Shown here: one piece after another, positions 61,883 to 64,000 of the stretch
Numbering within the stretch: position 1 is the stretch's first letter
Layout: the number at the start of each line of letters is the position of its first letter
Assembly: GCA_003298465.1 (NCBI GenBank)
Contig: QNGA01000003.1
Location: 310,001-374,000 of the forward strand
DNA length: 64,000 nt
From: a halophilic archaeon
GTDB lineage: Archaea > Halobacteriota > Halobacteria > Halobacteriales > Haladaptataceae
Reading direction: 5' to 3'
Notes under the pieces: generated by a model
Seen by the model: only the letters and a program-made list of their open reading frames with translations
Told to the model about the DNA's origin: nothing
The model's database searches: none
Translations under genes and position numbers: made by a program

Positions 61883-62521
61883 CTACTCCTCGCTGCCGAC
61901 GCCGATGACCTGGACGAGCGAGTAGACGGGGACGCCCTTGATGTCGTCGATGCCCTGCTTGTCCGCGAGGACGACGCAGGCGACCGGGTTACCGCCCTGG
62001 TCCTCGATGGCCTCGATGGTCTCTGTCATCGTCGTCCCGCTGGTGATGGTGTCGTCGACGACGTAGCAGTCGCGGTCGCGGATCTGGGCGAAGTTGCGCG
62101 AGAAGCTGCCGCCGTACTCGCCGTACTCCTCGATGTCGCCCTCCTCCCACTGGTGTTTCCGGGGGGCGTACGTCCCGAGGTCGGTGTCGAGTTCGCGCGC
62201 CACCGTCGTCGCCAGCGGCGCACCGGCCTTCTCGATGCCGATGGTGAGGTCGACGTCCACCCCGTGTTTCGACAGCAGGTCGGCCATCGCCGCGCCGACG
62301 TGCCCGAGGCGAGCGCTGTCCCGACCGACCGCGCTCCAGTCGACGTGGATGTCGTGCGGACCGCCCGACGGTTCGGGGGTCGTGGCCGTCGTCCCGCTGC
62401 GTTCGACCAGCCAGCTCGCCGTCTCGCGCGAGACGTTCAGTTCGTCGGCTATCTCTCCCTTCGAGAGGCCGCGCTCGGTCAGTTCCGCCGCACTTTCGAT
62501 GAGGTCGTCTACGTTCTTCAT
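61883..62521 (-). CDS. gfcR: GfcR-type PRTase-fold transcriptional regulator
   Basis: This 212-residue protein has an N-terminal HTH (SKGEIADELNVSRETASWLV, about 20-39) followed by an orotate phosphoribosyltransferase-like domain. The PRPP-binding motif is seen as CYVVDDTITSGTTMTETIEA. In Haloferax a protein of this kind, formerly PyrE2, activates the glucose-degrading Entner-Doudoroff genes and neighbours gdh. Here too it overlaps gdh by 4 nt (ATGA), downstream in the same operon. It may sense a sugar intermediate. No pyr genes are nearby. Confidence 0.88.
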   Translation of the reverse strand: MKNVDDLIESAAELTERGLSKGEIADELNVSRETASWLVERSGTTATTPEPSGGPHDIHVDWSAVGRDSARLGHVGAAMADLLSKHGVDVDLTIGIEKAGAPLATTVARELDTDLGTYAPRKHQWEEGDIEEYGEYGGSFSRNFAQIRDRDCYVVDDTITSGTTMTETIEAIEDQGGNPVACVVLADKQGIDDIKGVPVYSLVQVIGVGSEE

Positions 62522-63582
62522 TGAGTGTGGAATTTAACCGCCGTCTTTATTGTCGTTTCGTCGTCCTCGAACGCCTGTTGGAACTCCGACACGTCGTGCG
62601 CGCCGGTGACGAGGTCGTCGAGCAGCCAGGCCGGCAGGTCCGAAACCGTCTCCGCGGCGGCCTCGAAGTGGCGGCGTCCGGAGTTGACGCTGCCGACGAG
62701 CGCCTTGTTCGTCATCACGAGTTCCCGGTGGAGGTCGCCGCCGTCGACCTCGAACGTCCACGAGTCGGGGACGCCCAGCAGCGCGGCGACGCCGTTCGGC
62801 GCGAGCGCCCCGACGGACTCGAAGGCGTGTTTCGCGTACCCCGTCGCCTCGTAGACGAGGTCCATCGGTTCGTGGACGTCCGGAATCTCGGGGACCGGCG
62901 TCTGCCGCGAGTCGACGTACGTCGCGCCGAGGTCCTCGACGACGTCGATGGTCGGGTCGGGACGGTCGCGCCGCCCGAGACAGTAGGTGCGCTCGAAGCG
63001 GTCGTCGAGCATGGCGAGGGTGAGCAGTCCGAGGCTGCCGTTGCCGAGCACGATGGCCGACTCGGGCCGCCAGTCGAACGCCGACCGCGAGGCCTCGGCG
63101 AGTTCCAGCGCCTTCTCGGAGATGCTGACGGGTTCGACGAGGAAGCCCCACTCCGCGAGCGAGTCGGGTATCGTGACGAGATACTCGGTCGGGCTGGTGA
63201 AGTACTCGCTCATGAACCCGTGCGCGCCGGAGATGCCGCGTTCGACGGTCTCGTCCGGCGGAGCCATGTCGGGCTGGCCGCGCTCGAACCACCCCGTCGG
63301 CCCGTCTGCGGGCGGTCGCCGGACCGTGGGGACGACGAGGTCGCCCTCGCGGAGGTCCGTTCCGTTCGGGTCGGCGACGACGCCGACGGCCTCGTGGCCG
63401 AGGACGAGGTGGTCGTCGTCCGCCGGCAGTTCGCCGTGGCGACCGGCGATGACCTCGTGGTCGGTGCCGTCGACGCCGACGCGAAGCGTCCGCACCAGTG
63501 CCTCCCCGGGGTCCGGGTCGGGCCGCGGTTTCTCTATCAGTTCGGGGGCCGTCTCGCCCCGTCGGAGTGCGACTGCTTCCAT
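62518..63582 (-). CDS. gdh: Glucose 1-dehydrogenase
   Basis: This 354-residue zinc medium-chain dehydrogenase oxidises glucose to gluconolactone with NAD(P)+, the first step of the semiphosphorylative Entner-Doudoroff pathway. Catalytic site: Asp in RVGVDGTDHEV and the pair LGHEAVGV; nucleotide loop LGNGSLGLLTLAM. The structural-zinc Cys loop is replaced by RRPPADGPTGWFERGQPDM without Cys, as in Haloferax GlcDH. DRPDPTIDVVEDLGATYVDS is also conserved. ATG at 63582 follows gggggaggt directly. Confidence 0.92.
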   Translation of the reverse strand: MEAVALRRGETAPELIEKPRPDPDPGEALVRTLRVGVDGTDHEVIAGRHGELPADDDHLVLGHEAVGVVADPNGTDLREGDLVVPTVRRPPADGPTGWFERGQPDMAPPDETVERGISGAHGFMSEYFTSPTEYLVTIPDSLAEWGFLVEPVSISEKALELAEASRSAFDWRPESAIVLGNGSLGLLTLAMLDDRFERTYCLGRRDRPDPTIDVVEDLGATYVDSRQTPVPEIPDVHEPMDLVYEATGYAKHAFESVGALAPNGVAALLGVPDSWTFEVDGGDLHRELVMTNKALVGSVNSGRRHFEAAAETVSDLPAWLLDDLVTGAHDVSEFQQAFEDDETTIKTAVKFHTQ

Positions 63583-63610
63583 ACCTCCCCCTCGTCTCCG
63601 CGAGGGCAAA

Positions 63611-63642
63611 AGATTTATTCTTTTTCGAGTAAATAGTTCGAA
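63611..63642 (-). promoter_or_regulatory. gdh-gfcR promoter: TATA box plus upstream TTCGA direct repeats
   Basis: On the minus strand gaataaatct (63611-63620) is the TATA 29-38 nt before the ATG. Purine-rich CGAAAAAG precedes it as a BRE. Upstream, TTCGAGTAAATAGTTCGAA (63624-63642, plus strand) contains two TTCGA units at 13-bp spacing, a candidate site for GfcR or another activator. Confidence 0.5.
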
Positions 63643-63896
63643 TGCAGCGGATGGTCGCCCTCCGCCCGCAGCGTCGGCGCTCACGTCGACCCGAACGCCT
63701 GTCAGAACCGACGTCTCGACCATCCGCTCCGCCTGTCCTCTCGTCTACCGCTACGTCCAGCTCTCCATCGCTCTCCAGTCTGCTATCGCTACGCCACCAC
63801 GACGTCTCGCCATCGCCGCTCTCCTCCGTCGCTACGTCGCACGCCCGCCGGTCGACGGACGGACAGATTCACGTTCCGAGCAGTCGTACGTGACCT
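63643..63896. other. Intergenic region upstream of the last gene
   Basis: The region is C-rich and poor in purines on the plus strand; the long in-frame readings on both strands are low-complexity Ser/Arg/Pro and look like GC artefacts. No promoter motif is clear. Confidence 0.4.
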
Positions 63897-64000
63897 ATGG
63901 TAACGCTGTTCACCGCGATGCGGACGGCGCTGCTGGTCGCCGAACGCGACGACGACGGGGCGTGGACGGCCCGGCAGCGACTCGACGGCGAGGAGGTCGA
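63897..64000 (+). CDS. 5' fragment of a gene at the right edge (possible BNR/beta-propeller protein)
   Basis: ATG at 63897 reads MVTLFTAMRTALLVAERDDD, then GAWTARQRLDGEEV before the window ends. The form (a hydrophobic strand, then WTARQRLDG-like second strand) resembles the first blade of haloarchaeal sialidase-like BNR proteins. Only 34 codons are seen, so identity is tentative. Confidence 0.4.
   Translation, partial: MVTLFTAMRTALLVAERDDDGAWTARQRLDGEEV

Noticed and set aside
63642..63893. 83-codon plus-strand frame upstream of the last gene
   Set aside because: Ser/Arg/Pro low-complexity readout without a promoter; more likely a GC artefact.
1..64000. CRISPR array, integrase or prophage
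   Set aside because: No regularly spaced repeats, integrase or phage structural genes were found.

Overview
The window is chromosomal DNA of an extremely halophilic archaeon (class Halobacteria). The DNA is GC-rich. The predicted proteins are very acidic (Asp/Glu-rich, Lys-poor). Many genes have an archaeal TATA element about 24-36 nt before the start codon, which points to leaderless or near-leaderless mRNAs. Secreted proteins carry twin-arginine lipoprotein signals or a PGF-CTERM tail. Clade-typical genes are present: a proteasome beta subunit, an intron-containing elongator tRNA-Met, RfcL, TrkA/TrkH, a MaeB-type malic enzyme and the gfcR-gdh pair. No plasmid, phage, CRISPR or complete insertion sequence was seen.

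Layout. 1-11.5 kb: 5' end of a proteasome beta gene, an HTH regulator, a ZIP transporter, a Cys-cluster protein, two tandem moeA genes (molybdenum insertion), a HAD hydrolase, a degenerate M24 peptidase, malic enzyme, a halocyanin-like protein, a mini zinc finger and an RNase H. 11.8-18.3 kb: a five-gene peptide/nickel-type ABC importer operon with unusual junctions and a large insertion in the last ATPase. 18.3-28.3 kb: RfcL, a His-rich protein, a DUF5786 peptide, an amino-acid permease-UspA fusion, a K+ uptake cluster (trkA-trkH-Lrp ligand domain), adenylate kinase and tRNA-Met. 28.3-38 kb: small membrane protein, DUF892 ferritin-like protein, second ZIP transporter with a DtxR-like operator, aldo/keto reductase, DnaJ-domain protein, PGF-CTERM surface protein, a gene interrupted by TAG, a GTPBP1-like GTPase and a HAD hydrolase.

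37.7-48 kb is a one-carbon and Mo/W section: mch with a coupled partner gene, then yqeC and mobA (convergent), then a formate dehydrogenase catalytic subunit coupled to a NuoF-like subunit, and nearby an aldehyde:ferredoxin oxidoreductase homologue that lacks the usual Fe-S cysteines. Together with the moeA pair at 2.6-5.9 kb, the window covers molybdate insertion, nucleotide attachment and two predicted client enzymes.

48-64 kb: small conserved proteins, inositol monophosphatase-like enzyme, an APC permease and M20 peptidase overlap pair, two tandem Nudix hydrolases, a HAD protein, an MFS transporter, a membrane-anchored glycosyltransferase, enoyl-CoA hydratase, an NhaC antiporter, a monothiol glutaredoxin, then the gfcR-gdh operon (sugar catabolism and its regulator). 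The start of one further gene lies at the right edge.

The items most worth following up are the cysteine-less AOR homologue, the NuoF-like subunit with a degenerate FMN/NADH site, the amber codon at an apparent Trp position at 34181, and the 23-bp tandem duplication that creates a coupled minigene inside the ABC operon.
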